DNA of 64,000 nucleotides from positions 1-64,000 of the forward strand of contig DATCLS010000050.1 in NCBI GenBank assembly GCA_036563805.1, read 5' to 3'. Under the pieces are notes generated by a model. The model was not told where the DNA came from and ran no database searches. It saw nothing but the letters and a program-made list of their open reading frames with translations. This stretch comes from DATCLS01 sp036563805 (GTDB taxonomy: Bacteria; Actinomycetota; Acidimicrobiia; Acidimicrobiales; VFJN01). The position numbers and the translations under genes are program-made. Shown here piece after piece: positions 42,554-52,508 of this stretch (position 1 is its first letter; each line of letters starts with the position of its first letter).

Positions 42554-43648
42554 TCAGGCCGGCGGGGGACCGGCGGCCGCGGCGCGCAGGTGGTCGGTCA
42601 GGTCGGCCAGGGACGACGAGGCGTTGAGGCCGCTCGTCGAGGGCATGACGTAAGCCGGCACGCCGCCCACGCCCTCGGGCTGCCAGCCGGCGACGGCCCG
42701 CCGGTCGACCGCAGCCCGCCAGCCGGCCAGGCCCACGAAGCACACCGCCCGCGGCCGCAGCCAGCGGACCAGGTGCTCGACCCGCCGCAGGCCCTCCCGG
42801 TACTCGGCCGGCCGCAGCTCGGAGGCGGCCACGGTGGCCCGCTTGACCAGATCGGTCATGCCCATCCCGTGGTGGCGGAGGGCGTGATCGGGGTCGCGGT
42901 CGACCGAGACGAGCCCGGCGGCCAGGGCGGCGGGCCAGAACCGGTTGCCGGGTCGGGCGAACCCCACGCCGGCGTCGGCCGCGTACAGCGACGGGTTCAG
43001 GCCGCACACCAGGAGCGTCATGTCGGGCCCCACGGTGTCGGGCAGCGTGCGGGCCCGGATGGCCCGGGCCACCACCCGGCGCAGCGGGCCGTCGCCGGAC
43101 TCGTCGGCCGCCAGCTCCTCGACCGTGAACCCGGCGCCGACCAGGACCCGGCCAAGGTCGTCGGGGTGCCAGAGCGCGAACAGCCGGCCGGGGAACTCGT
43201 CGTCGCCGGCGCTGGTCCACTGCCGGCGGGGGTCGCCGCCGTCGAACACGGTGACGTCGAGGACGCCGCCCACCGGCAGCGCCCGATGCAGGCCGGCGAG
43301 CGTCAGCGGGAGGCGCTCAGCTGGCACGTGCTGCAGCGATTTGGACGCCCACACGCCGGCCAGCGAGCCCCGGCGGAACGGCAGCGCCTCGAGGTCGCAG
43401 GCCACGGCCGGCGTGCCGGGGTGGTGCTGGCGAGCCTCGACCAGCATGGCGGGGGCGGCGTCGGCGGCCACGACCGGCCGGCCCAGGTGGGGCAGGTAGA
43501 ACCCCGGCCCGCACCCGAGGTCGAGCCGGACGCCGCCCGCCGGCAGGCGGGCCGCGAACGCGGCGGCGCGGTCGGGGTGGTAGGCCCGGCGGCGCTCGCC
43601 GTACTCGGCGGCGGCCCGGTCGTAGGCCTCGACGGTGCGCACGTCCAC
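42554..43648 (-). CDS. Fusion of SAM-dependent methyltransferase and mismatch-specific uracil/thymine-DNA glycosylase (Mug/TDG type)
   Basis: One uninterrupted 364-residue frame. Residues 1-190 are a class I methyltransferase (motif I VRLDLGCGPGFYLPHLG, then VVAADAAPAMLVEARQ, LPFRRGSLAGVWASKSLQH, GGVLDVTVFDGG). Residues about 205-364 are a Mug-type glycosylase: LVCGLNPSLYAADAGVGFAR with the catalytic Asn, PGNRFWPAALAAG, GMGMTDLVKRAT, CFVGLAGWRAAVD and the second motif MPSTSGLNAS. GTG 43648 follows TAGCGT (43658-43663) by 9 bp. The glycosylase part should excise U or T from mismatches or alkylated bases; the methyltransferase substrate is unknown. Confidence 0.88.
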   Translation of the reverse strand: MDVRTVEAYDRAAAEYGERRRAYHPDRAAAFAARLPAGGVRLDLGCGPGFYLPHLGRPVVAADAAPAMLVEARQHHPGTPAVACDLEALPFRRGSLAGVWASKSLQHVPAERLPLTLAGLHRALPVGGVLDVTVFDGGDPRRQWTSAGDDEFPGRLFALWHPDDLGRVLVGAGFTVEELAADESGDGPLRRVVARAIRARTLPDTVGPDMTLLVCGLNPSLYAADAGVGFARPGNRFWPAALAAGLVSVDRDPDHALRHHGMGMTDLVKRATVAASELRPAEYREGLRRVEHLVRWLRPRAVCFVGLAGWRAAVDRRAVAGWQPEGVGGVPAYVMPSTSGLNASSSLADLTDHLRAAAAGPPPA

Positions 43649-43806
43649 GGGGCGTGCACGCTACCGGCGGCGCCGCGCCGGCCGCCCGTCGGCCGGGCGC
43701 CTCGCCGGCCCCAGCGGACCGTCAGCGGCCCTCGCGGGCCCGTCATCGGCGCTCAGGCGGCCTCGCCGCGGCCGCTCGACGCCGGTCCAGCAGCTGTCAG
43801 AGCGGC

Positions 43807-44586
43807 TCAGCGGCGCTCGTCGGGCGCCGTGGCGCTCGGGACGGCCCCGCTCGACACGGAGCCCCCAGACACCGGACCGCTCGGCACGGACCCGTCCGGC
43901 ACCGGGCTGCCCGGAACGGTGCCGCTCGGCACGGTCGCCCGGTGCTTCGGCGGCGGCTCGGGCTCGCGCCGGCGGCGCGGGGACACGAACCGGGTCCACA
44001 CGAACCAGGCCACGGCCGCGACGCACACGGCGATCACCACGTACTGGAGGTAGCCGACCCAGTCGCCGACCTCCTCCCACCGGTCGCCGAGGGCGTAGCC
44101 GGCCCCGACCAGGGCGCAGTTCCAGATCAGGCTGCCGATGGCCGTGTACACGGTGAAGCGGGCGAGGGGCATGCGCCGGAAGCCGGCGGGGATCGACACC
44201 AGCGACCGGATGAGCGGCACGCACCGACCGATCAGCACGGCGATGGTGGACCGCCGGTCGAACCAGCCCTCGGCCCGATCGAGGTCGGACTCGTCGAGCC
44301 GCAGCCAGCGCCCGTAGCGGACGACGATGGCCCGGAGCCGGACCGGCCCGATGGCGGCCGCGATGCCGTAGAGCGCCCAGGCGCCGACGATCGAGCCGAC
44401 CGTCGAGGCCAGGACCATGCCGACGACCCAGGCGTCGCCCCGGCCGGCGACGAACCCGGCCAGCGGCAGGACGACCTCGGACGGGATCGGGGGGAACAGG
44501 TTCTCGAGGGCCACGAGGAAGGCGACCCCGACGTAGCCCAGGGCGTCGACCACGTCGGTCACCCACTCGGTGATGCCGTCGAACAC
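43807..44586 (-). CDS. DedA-family membrane protein 2
   Basis: This 259-residue protein (GTG start) has LVALENLFPPIPSEVVLPLAGF, GSIVGAWALYGIAAAIG, the conserved AVLIGRCVPLIRSLVSIPAG and several C-terminal membrane helices. After a basic segment comes a 40-residue tail of imperfect five-residue repeats (VPSGT, VPGSP, VPDGS, VPSGP), coded by 15-bp repeats at about 43830-43940. It is closer to the standard DedA pattern (FPPIPSE) than the copy at 40368. It probably acts as a lipid-carrier flippase in the envelope. Confidence 0.92.
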   Translation of the reverse strand: MFDGITEWVTDVVDALGYVGVAFLVALENLFPPIPSEVVLPLAGFVAGRGDAWVVGMVLASTVGSIVGAWALYGIAAAIGPVRLRAIVVRYGRWLRLDESDLDRAEGWFDRRSTIAVLIGRCVPLIRSLVSIPAGFRRMPLARFTVYTAIGSLIWNCALVGAGYALGDRWEEVGDWVGYLQYVVIAVCVAAVAWFVWTRFVSPRRRREPEPPPKHRATVPSGTVPGSPVPDGSVPSGPVSGGSVSSGAVPSATAPDERR

Positions 44587-44766
44587 TGCGCTCCACTCCC
44601 TGACCGGCGACGGACGAAGGGCGATCCTAGATGACCGGCCCGGCCCCCGGGTCAGCCGGCGCCCCGGCGTGAGTGGTTGGCCGCGGGCTCGTGGTTCCGG
44701 GGCCGAGGTCGGTGGGCGCTCTGGCGTGAGCGGCCGGCCGGGCGGCCCGGAGCCCGGCCGCCCGCC

Positions 44767-45651
44767 TCAGCTGGCGCCGGCGTCGGGGGCGACCAGCAGC
44801 GAGGCCTGGAGGCGGCGCATGCCGGCCAGCCACCGGTCGCGGTCGCCGGCCCGGCGCCGCTCGTAGTCGGCCACCTCGGGGTGGGGGAGGATCAGGAACC
44901 GCTCGTCGGCCAGGCCCTCGACCACCGCGTCGGCCACGCGCTCGGGTGACACGACCCCCTGGACCGCGGCGGCGTTCGCCGCCAGGGCGTCGGCCGGCGC
45001 CCGGTCGGCGGGGTCGGCGCCGTCCAGGCCGCCGGCGGGGTCCGTGTCGGCGCTGTCCGGGCCTGCGACGGGCGCCCCGCCCCGCAGCATCGGCGTGTCG
45101 ACCGCCATGGGGCACAGGCACGACACCTTGATCCCCCGGTCGCCGTAGGTGATGGCGATCCACTCGGCCAGGGCGACGGCGGCGTGCTTGGTCACCGAGT
45201 AAGGGGCGTTGCCGAGGTTGGTCAGCAGCCCGGCGGCCGACGCTGTGGTGAGCAGGTAGCCGCCACCCCGCTCGACCATGCGGGGGACGAGCGCCCGGGC
45301 GGCGTACACGTGCGCCATCACGTTCACCGACCACAGCGCCGACCAGACCTCGTCGTTGGCGTCGAGGCCGCCGCCGCCCACCAGGCCGGCGTTGGAGGCG
45401 AACAGGTCGATCGGGCCCGCCTCGCGCTCGACGCGGTCGACCGCGGCCCGGACGTCGGCCTCGACGCCGACGTCGGCCGCCACCGCCAGCGCCCGGTCGC
45501 CCAGCCCGGCAGCCACCCGGGCGGCGCCCTCGGCGTCGCGGTCGACGACCGCTACGGTCCGGGCGCCGGCGGCGGCGAACCGCTCGCACAGGGCGCGGCC
45601 GATGCCGCTGGCCCCGCCGGTCACGACGACGATGCGGTCGGCGAGCTCCAT
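44767..45651 (-). CDS. Short-chain dehydrogenase/reductase 1
   Basis: This 294-residue SDR has the cofactor motif VVTGGASGIGRALCERF (residues 9-25), FASNAGLVGG, active-site Ser in TTASAAGLL and YSVTKHA. Asp in VAVVDRD favours NAD. An Asp/Ala/Gly-rich insertion of about 30 residues (SADTDPAGGLDGADPADRAP) sits near the substrate lid. The C terminus is longer than in FabG. TACGAT (45658-45663) lies 6 bp before the ATG. The substrate is unknown. Confidence 0.9.
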   Translation of the reverse strand: MELADRIVVVTGGASGIGRALCERFAAAGARTVAVVDRDAEGAARVAAGLGDRALAVAADVGVEADVRAAVDRVEREAGPIDLFASNAGLVGGGGLDANDEVWSALWSVNVMAHVYAARALVPRMVERGGGYLLTTASAAGLLTNLGNAPYSVTKHAAVALAEWIAITYGDRGIKVSCLCPMAVDTPMLRGGAPVAGPDSADTDPAGGLDGADPADRAPADALAANAAAVQGVVSPERVADAVVEGLADERFLILPHPEVADYERRRAGDRDRWLAGMRRLQASLLVAPDAGAS

Positions 45652-45743
45652 GGCCCGATCGTACGGGGGCCCGGCCCGGGAGCCGGGGTGCTGGGGGCGT
45701 CCCCGCAGCGTGCCGGGGCCGGCTGGCGGGCCGCTGCGCCGAC

Positions 45744-46727
45744 TCAGGCCCCGATCGCGGCCCGGATCGTGCGCTCGGCCGACGCCTTGCGGTCCTTCCC
45801 CCAGGGCAGGGGCATGAGGACCGGCACCTCCACGCCGGCGTCGACGTAGGCCCGCATGGTGGCGGCGACCGTGTCCTCGTCGCCCATCACATCGATGGCG
45901 TCGACCATGCGGTCGCTGACCGCGGCCACGGCGCCGGCCCGGTCGCCGTCAGCGAACCGGGCCCGGACCTCGGCCACCTCGTCGCCGAACCCGGCCCGCT
46001 CGAAGTTGCGGGCGTAGCTGTCGACCACCGCGTAGGAGAACAGGTCGCGGCGGGCCAGCTCGATGCCCTCCTCGCGCTCGCAGACGCCGGCGTGCACGTA
46101 GGCGTAGACGGTGGCGTCGCCGCCCTGCCGGACCTGTTCGACCGACCACGGCACGTGCGAGGCCGGCAGGTAGTTGAGCAGGACGCCGTCGGCCAGCTCG
46201 CCGGCCAGCCGGAGCATGGCCGGGTTGAGGGCGCCGACGACGATCTTGGGCCGGCGCTCGCCCAGCCGGACGCCCAAGCGGAAGCCCTTGACCGAGTAGA
46301 AGTCGCCGGCGAAGTCGACCTTCTCGCCCGACAGGCAGGCCCGGAGCAGCGTCACGTACTCGCGCACCCGGGCGAGCGGCCGGTCGCCGTAGGGCACGCC
46401 GTGCCACCGCTCGGTGACGACCGGGGACGAGATGCCGACGCCGATCAGGATGTCGCGGTCCGGGTGCAGCGCCTGGAGGGTGGCGCCGGCCATGGCCACC
46501 ACCATGGGCGTGCGGAGCTGGAGGGCCAGCACGCCCGTCCCCAGGTCGAGGTCGGGGGCGGCGGCGCCGGCGGCCGCCAGCACCGAGAACGCCTCGGGTC
46601 CCGTGGTCTCGGCCGTCCAGAAGCTGCGGTAGCCCAGCTCGTGCGCCAGCCGAGCGGTGTCGACGGCCAGCTGGGGCCCCAGGGTCATCAGCGAAGCGAA
46701 CGTGACACCGGCGCGGTCCAGGCCCAT
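45744..46727 (-). CDS. LLM-class F420-dependent oxidoreductase 2
   Basis: This 327-residue luciferase-like protein shows ARLAHELGYRSFWTAETTGPEAF, LDLGTGVLALQLRTP, ILIGVGISSPVVTERWHG, YVTLLRACLSGEKVDFAGDF and PKIVVGALNPAMLRLAGELADG, close in pattern to the protein at 39164-40138. It is expected to use F420H2. TAGGGT (46736-46741) lies 8 bp before ATG 46727. It follows an SDR on the same strand with a 92-bp gap and may be expressed with it. Confidence 0.9.
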   Translation of the reverse strand: MGLDRAGVTFASLMTLGPQLAVDTARLAHELGYRSFWTAETTGPEAFSVLAAAGAAAPDLDLGTGVLALQLRTPMVVAMAGATLQALHPDRDILIGVGISSPVVTERWHGVPYGDRPLARVREYVTLLRACLSGEKVDFAGDFYSVKGFRLGVRLGERRPKIVVGALNPAMLRLAGELADGVLLNYLPASHVPWSVEQVRQGGDATVYAYVHAGVCEREEGIELARRDLFSYAVVDSYARNFERAGFGDEVAEVRARFADGDRAGAVAAVSDRMVDAIDVMGDEDTVAATMRAYVDAGVEVPVLMPLPWGKDRKASAERTIRAAIGA

Positions 46728-46893
46728 GGCCGGCGACCCTACCGCCCGGTAGGGTCGGGGGCGCCAGCCGACGGGCCCCGAGGACGGAGGCGCGCAGCGC
46801 TCGGGCCGAACGGGGAGCCGGCCGGCGCTCGGCTCGGCGCTCGAGCCCGGGGTAACAGCACGGGCGGCCGCGGGGTCGTAGGCTCGATCCTCT

Positions 46894-47811
46894 ATGGAGC
46901 TCACGGCAGCCGAGGGCCGGGTGCTGGGGTGCCTCATCGAGAGGGCCGCCTTGGCGCCCGAGGCGTATCCCGTGTCGCTCAACACGCTCCGGCTCGCCTG
47001 CAACCAGACGACCAACCGCAACCCGATCGTCGCCTACGACGACCGCACGGTCGAGGACACGCTGCTGGCCCTCAAATCCAAGGGCCTGGCCCGGTTCGTC
47101 GACACGCTGCGGGGCGACCGGGCCATCCGCTACAGCCACCGGGCCGACCACCGCTGGCGCCTGGGGCCGGCCGACCTGGCGGTGCTGTCGGTGCTGCTGG
47201 TGGGCGGGCCGTTGCCCCTGTCCGAGATCGAAGCCCGGGCCCGGCGCCTGTACCCGTTCACCGACACCGACGAGGTGCTGGCCGTGCTCGACGGGCTGGC
47301 GGCCCGCACGCCGTCGCCGTTCGCGGCCCGGCTCGACCCGCGCCCGGGGCCGGAGGCCCGTTGGGTCGAGGTCCTCACCGGCGACCCGCCCGCCAGCGTG
47401 GTCGACGGGAGGGCCGACGAGGCGGCCGACGGAGCGGGCACAGGTGGCGGCCGCGGCCGGGGCGAGGCCCGCGACGCGGGCTCCGCCGTGGTCGTGCCGC
47501 CGCGGCTCGTCCCGGCGCCGTCGTACGCCGAGCTGGCGGCCCGGGTGGCCGAGCTCGAGCGGCGCCTGGCGGCGGCCACCGAGCGGCCGGGAGCCCGGGG
47601 CGGCGCCGAGTGGCCGGGGCGGACCGTTCCGCTGGGCGACGCGCCCGACGACCGTTACGGCGGGCCCCGGTGGGGCGAGGCGGTGCCGCAAGAGCGGGCG
47701 CTGCCGGCCTCCGGCGTCCCGCTGGTGTCATTGGCCGACCTCGTCGACCGCCTGACCGACATCGAGCGCCGCTTGGCCCGTATCGAGGCCGAGCTGGGCG
47801 CCCTCCGCTGA
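46894..47811 (+). CDS. YceH-family (DUF480) winged-helix protein
   Basis: The N-terminal 180 residues match YceH: LTAAEGRVLGCLIERAALAPEAYPVSLNTLRLACNQTTNRNP (shown as LGCLIERAALAPEAYPVSL and LACNQTTNRNP), DRTVEDTLLALKSKGLARF, and a second winged helix LGPADLAVLSVLLVGGPLPLSEI. The following 70 residues are Gly/Ala/Asp-rich, and two short coiled-coil segments (YAELAARVAELERRL; LVDRLTDIERRLARIEAEL) end the protein. At 305 residues it is longer than the usual 215-220. Function is unknown. TAGGCT (46879-46884) lies 9 bp before the ATG. Confidence 0.9.
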   Translation: MELTAAEGRVLGCLIERAALAPEAYPVSLNTLRLACNQTTNRNPIVAYDDRTVEDTLLALKSKGLARFVDTLRGDRAIRYSHRADHRWRLGPADLAVLSVLLVGGPLPLSEIEARARRLYPFTDTDEVLAVLDGLAARTPSPFAARLDPRPGPEARWVEVLTGDPPASVVDGRADEAADGAGTGGGRGRGEARDAGSAVVVPPRLVPAPSYAELAARVAELERRLAAATERPGARGGAEWPGRTVPLGDAPDDRYGGPRWGEAVPQERALPASGVPLVSLADLVDRLTDIERRLARIEAELGALR

Positions 47812-47837
47812 GGGCCGCCACCCGGGTCGGCAGCACC

Positions 47838-47983
47838 CCGACCGGCCGGGCCGTCGCCCGTCGGGCCGGGCCGTCGCCCGTCGGGCCGGGTCGCCGCCGT
47901 AGCGCCGCCGCCGTAGCGCCGTCGCGGGGTCGGGTTGTCGGGTTGGGTCGCCGCCGTAGCGCCGTCGCGGGGCCGACCGCCCG
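47838..47983. repeat. GC-rich short repeats downstream of YceH and the Ser/Thr kinase
   Basis: GGGCCGGGCCGTCGCCCGTC is repeated twice at 20 bp, followed by two copies of GTCGCCGCCGTAGCGCCGTC-type units about 55 bp apart. The interval separates convergent genes; no gene is seen in 47812-48009. Confidence 0.6.
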
Positions 47984-48009
47984 AGCGTCCGACGCCCGGC
48001 CCCGTGCCG

Positions 48010-49395
<1,386 letters not shown>

Positions 49396-49574
49396 CGGCC
49401 GGAAGGTTAGGTGCCGCTCGCGCCCGCCATGGCGCAGGCGGGCCCCGGTTTTTCGGGCGATCGAGCCGGTCGATCCCCGCCCGGGCGGCCGCCGGGCGCG
49501 GTCGTGCGGCAGAAGTCACCACGGATCCGGCTTTCGACCGCCCGATGGGTCGTCGTCGGCGGCCGAACGACCGA

Positions 49575-49580
49575 TATGGT
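49575..49580 (+). promoter_or_regulatory. -10 hexamer deciding the start of a small gene
   Basis: TATGGT ends 7 bp before GTG 49588. The ATG at 49576 lies inside this hexamer, so GTG 49588 is the better start for a leaderless message. Confidence 0.5.
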
Positions 49581-49587
49581 GTTGAGC

Positions 49588-49782
49588 GTGACCGAGACCC
49601 GTGAGCTCGACGAGATGATCAGCGAGGCCCTCGCCGTGATCGACAAGGGCCTTGGCGACCTGCTCCACAGAGAGCTCGTGTCGTCCAACGAGGTCGCCGA
49701 CCTCCTGCTCGACGTGCGGACCCTCCTCGCCAACCCGGGTTCGAACGACGAGAGCCGCGACGACGTCGCGGTGCCCGGCTGA
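49588..49782 (+). CDS. Small acidic helical protein, 64 residues
   Basis: The product reads as two or three amphipathic helices (TRELDEMISEALAVIDKGLG; DLLHRELVSSNEVADLLLDV) with an acidic tail. It has normal codon bias and is clearly more protein-like than the surrounding repeat DNA. It is divergent from the Ser/Thr kinase 1 gene with about 190 bp between starts. No family is recognised; a partner or adaptor role is possible but unsupported. Confidence 0.55.
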   Translation: MTETRELDEMISEALAVIDKGLGDLLHRELVSSNEVADLLLDVRTLLANPGSNDESRDDVAVPG

Positions 49783-49929
49783 CCGGGCCGACACGACACG
49801 CTCTCCGCTGGGGGCCGCCCCGCCCTTGTCGGTGAGCCTCTCGGCGCGTGCCCCGACACGGGCCTCGTTGGGGTAGAGCGCGCCACGCCGCCGAGCGGCC
49901 CGAGCCCCGCGGCGACCCGCGCCCGGCGA

Positions 49930-50267
49930 CCGCACCGGCCCGCTGGCGTGCGGGACTGGTCAGCCGCACGGGGACCGGTCAGCCGCCGCACGGGCACGGC
50001 CAGCCGGCGACCGCACCGGCCAGCCGGCGCACGGGGACCGGTCAGCTGGCGTGCGGGGACGGTCAGCCGCACGGGGACCGGCAGCCGCCGCACGGGGACC
50101 GGCCAGCCGGCGACCGCACCGGCCAGCCGGCGCACGGGGACCGGTCAGCCGCCGCACGGGGACCGGTCAGCCGCCGCACGGGGACCGGTCAGCTGGCGTG
50201 CGGGGACCGGTCAGCCGCCGCACGGGGACCGGCCAGCCGGCGACCGCACCAGTCGGCGCGTCGGCGG
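49930..50267. repeat. 22-bp minisatellite, about 15 copies
   Basis: The core unit ACCGGTCAGCCGCCGCACGG (plus GG) repeats head to tail, with variants ACCGGCCAGCCGGCGACCGC (20 bp), ACCGGCCAGCCGGCGCACGG (22 bp with GG) and ACCGGTCAGCTGGCGTGCGG. It ends exactly at the stop codon of the DsbA-like gene (50268). Both strands are open in several frames through the array because the unit lacks stops; these are not genes. The left flank 49783-49929 holds nothing recognisable. Confidence 0.9.
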
Positions 50268-50867
50268 TCAGCGCTTCAACGAGGTGTGCTTGAACTCGTT
50301 GAGCTCGGGGAAGTCGACCAGCAGGCCGATGACGCGGTCGATCGTGCGCTTGGCCAGCTCGCCGTCGCCCCGGGGCCGCTCCATGAGGCGGACGAACACC
50401 GCCTGATCGCCGCGCACGAACGTCGGCACGCCCCACACCTCGTGGTCCTGGGCCGCGGCCGTGTGCTCCTCGCGGACGGTGGCCAGCGGGCGGCCGGTGG
50501 CGATCTCGTCGAACACGGCGTCGGCGTCGACGCCGGAGGCGCTCAGCACCCGGCGGACCTCGTTCTCGTCCTCCAGGTGCTTCCCCTCGTCGTGGCGCAG
50601 CGCGAACAGGGCCTCGTGGGCGTCGAGGAAGCGCTCGGGGAAGCGGTCGCGGACCACGACCCCCGCCTGCAGGGCCAAGAGGCCCGTGTCGTCCTGGGGG
50701 CGCTGCCAGATGTCGGGCTCGCCCTCGCTCACGTGGACCTGAGCCAGCGAGAACGGTACCCAGCGGACGGACCACGACGCCCCGGCACGGAGCCCCTCGA
50801 TGACGTGCTCGTGGGCGTTGCGGGCGAACGGGCAGCGGTAGTCCCAGGTGATGGCGAAGTCGGTCAT
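50268..50867 (-). CDS. DsbA-family protein (2-hydroxychromene-2-carboxylate isomerase/FrnE-like)
   Basis: This 199-residue thioredoxin-fold protein begins MTDFAITWDYRCPFARNAHEHVIEGL. The active-site position reads CPFA, so only one Cys is present and disulfide exchange by a CxxC pair is excluded. It resembles GST-kappa/HCCA isomerase-like members. The helical insertion (DDTGLLALQAGVVVRDRFPERF) and the cis-Pro loop VWGVPTFV are clear. It is probably cytoplasmic and glutathione- or mycothiol-related. The C terminus ends at the minisatellite. Confidence 0.88.
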   Translation of the reverse strand: MTDFAITWDYRCPFARNAHEHVIEGLRAGASWSVRWVPFSLAQVHVSEGEPDIWQRPQDDTGLLALQAGVVVRDRFPERFLDAHEALFALRHDEGKHLEDENEVRRVLSASGVDADAVFDEIATGRPLATVREEHTAAAQDHEVWGVPTFVRGDQAVFVRLMERPRGDGELAKRTIDRVIGLLVDFPELNEFKHTSLKR

Positions 50868-50905
50868 GCCGTTGCCAACAGGCCGGGTTCCGAACGAATT
50901 CCGCG

Positions 50906-51535
50906 TCAGGTGCGGGGAAGCGGCCACGCCCGGCGGGCGAGCCGGGCGAGCACGGCCCCGACCAGGGCGCCGGCCACGACGTCGGAGGCGTGGTGGTGGC
51001 GGACGTAGACCCGGCTGACGGCCACGAGGGCGCCGAGGCCGTAGTACAGCGGCCCCAGCGGGTCGCGCTCGCTGAGCAGCCCGGCGGCCGTGGCCGCCGA
51101 GGAGGCGTGCCCGGACGGGAAGCTGGACGTGCGGGGGACCCGGAGCCGGTAGGGCCGCTCGTGCTCCCACACGGGGCGGTGGCGGCGGAACAGGCTCTTG
51201 AGGCCGCCGTTCACGAGGGCGGACTCGACGCCCAGGACGGCCGCCACCCGCACGGCGTGGGCCAGCCGGCGGTCGGGGGCCAGCGCCCGGCTCGCGCTGA
51301 CGAGGTGCCAGATCAGGCTGAAGTCGCCGAGGTCGGAGGCCGTGTACATGACCCGGTCGAGGACGGGGTGGCCCCGCAGGCGGTCGAGCCGCCGGTCGAC
51401 GGCGGCGTCGAAGGCGGCGATGAGGCCCGAGAGGCCCGGCGGGCCGGCGGGGCCGCGCTCGGCGGGCTCGGGGCGCGCCGACGCCCCGGCAGCGTACGAA
51501 TCCGGGCTCGTCGCCTGGCGGCCGATCGAGACCAT
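50906..51535 (-). CDS. PAP2-superfamily phosphatase
   Basis: This 209-residue membrane phosphatase has all three PAP2 motifs: KSLFRRHRPVWEHE, SFPSGHASSAATA and SRVYVRHHHASDVVAG. Hydrophobic helices lie between and after them (GPLYYGLGALVAV, VVAGALVGAVLARLA). It would dephosphorylate a lipid phosphate such as phosphatidate, decaprenyl diphosphate or decaprenyl-phospho-ribose derivatives. It starts 7 bp after the stop of the RecB-type nuclease, so the two are likely in one operon. Confidence 0.92.
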   Translation of the reverse strand: MVSIGRQATSPDSYAAGASARPEPAERGPAGPPGLSGLIAAFDAAVDRRLDRLRGHPVLDRVMYTASDLGDFSLIWHLVSASRALAPDRRLAHAVRVAAVLGVESALVNGGLKSLFRRHRPVWEHERPYRLRVPRTSSFPSGHASSAATAAGLLSERDPLGPLYYGLGALVAVSRVYVRHHHASDVVAGALVGAVLARLARRAWPLPRT

Positions 51536-51542
51536 CGCCCCG

Positions 51543-52496
51543 TCAGGACACGGCCGCAGCCGTGAGCTCGCCGGCGTCGTCGGCGGCGCCCTGACCGTCT
51601 TGGCCGGCGCCGCCGGCGGTGGGAGCCGCCGGGGCGCCCTCGCCGGCGTCGCCGTTCGTGCTGGCCTCGCCGTTCGTGCTGGCCTCGCCGTTCGCGCCGG
51701 CCTCGGCCGGCCGGGGGACACGGCTCGGATCGCCGCCGAAGGCGGGGCAGTAGGCCTGGAAGGCGCACCAATCGCACAGCCGCGACCGGTTGGGGCGGAA
51801 GTCCTCGCGCTCGCAGGCCCGCTCGACGGCCTTCCAGATGGCCCCCAGCGTGCGCCGCGTGCCCCGCGTCGACTGGTCGCTCGGCTCGGTGAGGATGGCC
51901 AGCGGCTGGCGCAGGTACAGCAGCTGGACCCGGCGGGGCCGGCGCCCGAGCAGCCGCTCGCACAGCAGCGAGTAGATGTGGACGCCCGACAGCCGCTTGC
52001 GCTCGTACTGCGACGAGGGGGCGGCGCCGGTCTTGTAGTCGGTGACGACCAGCTCGCCGTCGGCGTCGAGCTCGAGGCGGTCGATGATGCCCCGCAGCGT
52101 CACCCCGTCGATCTCGGCTTCCATCGACAGCTCGAGGCCGATCGAGCGCACGGTCCGCGGGTCCTCGAGCTGGAAGTAGTGGCGGACCAGGGTGGCGGCA
52201 TCGGCGTGGAAGGCGGCCTCGTCGTCGCCGGACAGCCCCAGGGCCGTGTACTCGGGGTCGTCGCGCAGGGCGGCCGCCGCCTCGTCGAGGCACCCGAGGG
52301 CGGCGTCGAGCGTGCGCTCGGCCGGCGGCAGCAGGTGGAGCCGTTCGAGGGCGGCGTGGACCAGCGTGCCCTTGGTGGCGGCGGGCGAGGGCGGCTCGGG
52401 CAGCTTGTCGATCACCGAGAACCGGAACGCGAGGGCGCAGTCGGTGAACGACGAGACCTTGGACGGGCTGAGCGACCGCGGCACCGGAAACGCCAT
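51543..52496 (-). CDS. RecB-family PD-(D/E)xK nuclease with Fe-S cysteine set
   Basis: This 317-residue protein has LSPSKVSSFTDCALAFRF at the N terminus, GTLVHAALERLHLLP, GIIDRLELDADGELVVTDYKTG with the catalytic Asp and xK, and the C-terminal LCDWCAFQAYCPAFGG. The Cys at about residue 20 and the three C-terminal Cys form the iron-sulfur 'staple' known from AddB/Cas4-type nucleases. It resembles the nuclease-only RecB relatives common in actinobacteria. The final 60 residues are Ala/Gly-rich with the repeat NGEASTNGEAST. No helicase or Cas genes are nearby, so a Cas4 role is unlikely. Confidence 0.9.
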   Translation of the reverse strand: MAFPVPRSLSPSKVSSFTDCALAFRFSVIDKLPEPPSPAATKGTLVHAALERLHLLPPAERTLDAALGCLDEAAAALRDDPEYTALGLSGDDEAAFHADAATLVRHYFQLEDPRTVRSIGLELSMEAEIDGVTLRGIIDRLELDADGELVVTDYKTGAAPSSQYERKRLSGVHIYSLLCERLLGRRPRRVQLLYLRQPLAILTEPSDQSTRGTRRTLGAIWKAVERACEREDFRPNRSRLCDWCAFQAYCPAFGGDPSRVPRPAEAGANGEASTNGEASTNGDAGEGAPAAPTAGGAGQDGQGAADDAGELTAAAVS

Positions 52497-52508
52497 CGGC
52501 CAAAACTG

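Noticed and set aside
49734..49760. CGGGTTCGAACGACG resembling a tRNA T-loop (also GGGTTCGAAC near 1195)
   Set aside because: No acceptor, D or anticodon arms can be built around either; one lies inside the small acidic gene.
49848..51008. Long plus-strand frame through the minisatellite
   Set aside because: It translates as repeated RSAAARGPVSRRTGTG because the 22-bp unit has no stops; then it becomes antisense of the DsbA-like gene.
51543..52496. RecB-type nuclease as a CRISPR Cas4
   Set aside because: The Fe-S nuclease motifs fit, but there is no CRISPR array or any other cas gene in the window.
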